From: CAZPZZ01 sp964591245
Lineage (GTDB): Bacteria; Acidobacteriota; Vicinamibacteria; Vicinamibacterales; UBA8438
Length of the DNA: 14,733 nt
Assembly (NCBI GenBank): GCA_964591245.1
Contig: CAZPZZ010000105.1
Coordinates: forward strand, 1 to 14,733
Reading direction: 5' to 3'
The notes below the pieces were generated by a model. That model saw only the letters and a list, made by a program, of their open reading frames with translations. It was not told the DNA's origin and made no database searches. Made by a program: the position numbers and the translations under genes. Shown here piece by piece: positions 14,646-14,733 of this stretch; the first letter of the stretch is position 1, and each line of letters starts with the position of its first letter.

Positions 14646-14733
14646 GCCGAGGTGGCGAAACTGGCAGACGCACAGGACTTAAAATCCTGTGACCCTTAGG
14701 GTCGTGCGGGTTCGATCCCCGCCCTCGGTACCA
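14646..14733 (+). tRNA. tRNA-Leu, anticodon UAA, with encoded CCA
   Basis: The 88-base gene folds as a class II tRNA. The acceptor stem is GCCGAGG against CCTCGGT (14723-14729), with a G-U first pair as in E. coli tRNA-Leu(UAA). The anticodon stem is CAGGA/TCCTG around loop CTTAAAA, with anticodon TAA at 14680-14682. A long variable arm has GACCC/GGGTC pairing. The T arm is GCGGG, TTCGATC, CCCGC (14706-14722). The discriminator A is followed by CCA, which ends the window. There is no group I intron in the anticodon loop, a place where cyanobacterial tRNA-Leu(UAA) genes often carry one. Confidence 0.98.

Noticed and set aside
14646..14733. tRNA-Leu as the attachment site of an integrated element
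   Set aside because: No integrase and no duplicated 3' tRNA fragment is seen in the window. Sequence downstream of the tRNA is not available.
1..14733. CRISPR arrays, insertion sequences, prophage genes
   Set aside because: I found no repeat-spacer pattern, transposase, integrase or phage structural protein on either strand.

Overview
The window looks like a chromosomal segment from a GC-rich, Gram-negative-type bacterium. The lipid II pathway uses meso-diaminopimelate (MurE carries a DNPR motif), and FtsI has a C-terminal PASTA domain. Codon use is GC-rich throughout, and apart from one AT-rich intergenic stretch I see no patch of foreign composition. The rhomboid N-terminus, the PASTA-type FtsI and the mix of neighbours remind me of Acidobacteriota (Vicinamibacteria-like). 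That placement is inference from protein flavour and has not been tested.

Region 1 (1-103) is a long imperfect inverted repeat directly behind the murD stop codon, cut by the window edge. Region 2 (104-9289, all minus strand) is the front half of a division and cell wall (dcw) cluster. In transcription order it reads mraZ, rsmH (mraW), ftsL, ftsI, murE, murF, mraY, murD. Genes overlap by 1-4 bases or lie a few tens of bases apart, so this is one translationally coupled operon. It encodes a MraZ regulator, the 16S rRNA methyltransferase RsmH, two divisome proteins (FtsL, FtsI), and four enzymes that carry UDP-MurNAc peptides to lipid I. ftsW, murG and murC would normally follow but are not in view.

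Region 3 (9290-9599) is a divergent control region. It holds a good sigma70-type promoter for mraZ followed by three TGGA-type repeats at exactly 10-base spacing, the layout expected of a MraZ operator. Region 4 (9600-12365) has a plus-strand YchF/OLA1-family P-loop protein with a degenerate switch II, a minus-strand O6-alkylguanine-DNA alkyltransferase, and a plus-strand rhomboid protease. Region 5 (12393-14408, minus) is an RNA repair pair: archease, then an archaeal-size RtcB ligase. Region 6 (14409-14733) carries a promoter and a complete tRNA-Leu(UAA) gene whose encoded CCA is the last three bases of the window.

Most genes are core and conserved. I do not see a convincing undescribed multi-gene system. 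The most useful observations are the variant MraZ operator, the hairpin after murD whose mismatches become G-U pairs only on the murD strand, the YchF-like protein with an altered G3 motif, and short repeats upstream of rtcB and over the tRNA promoter.
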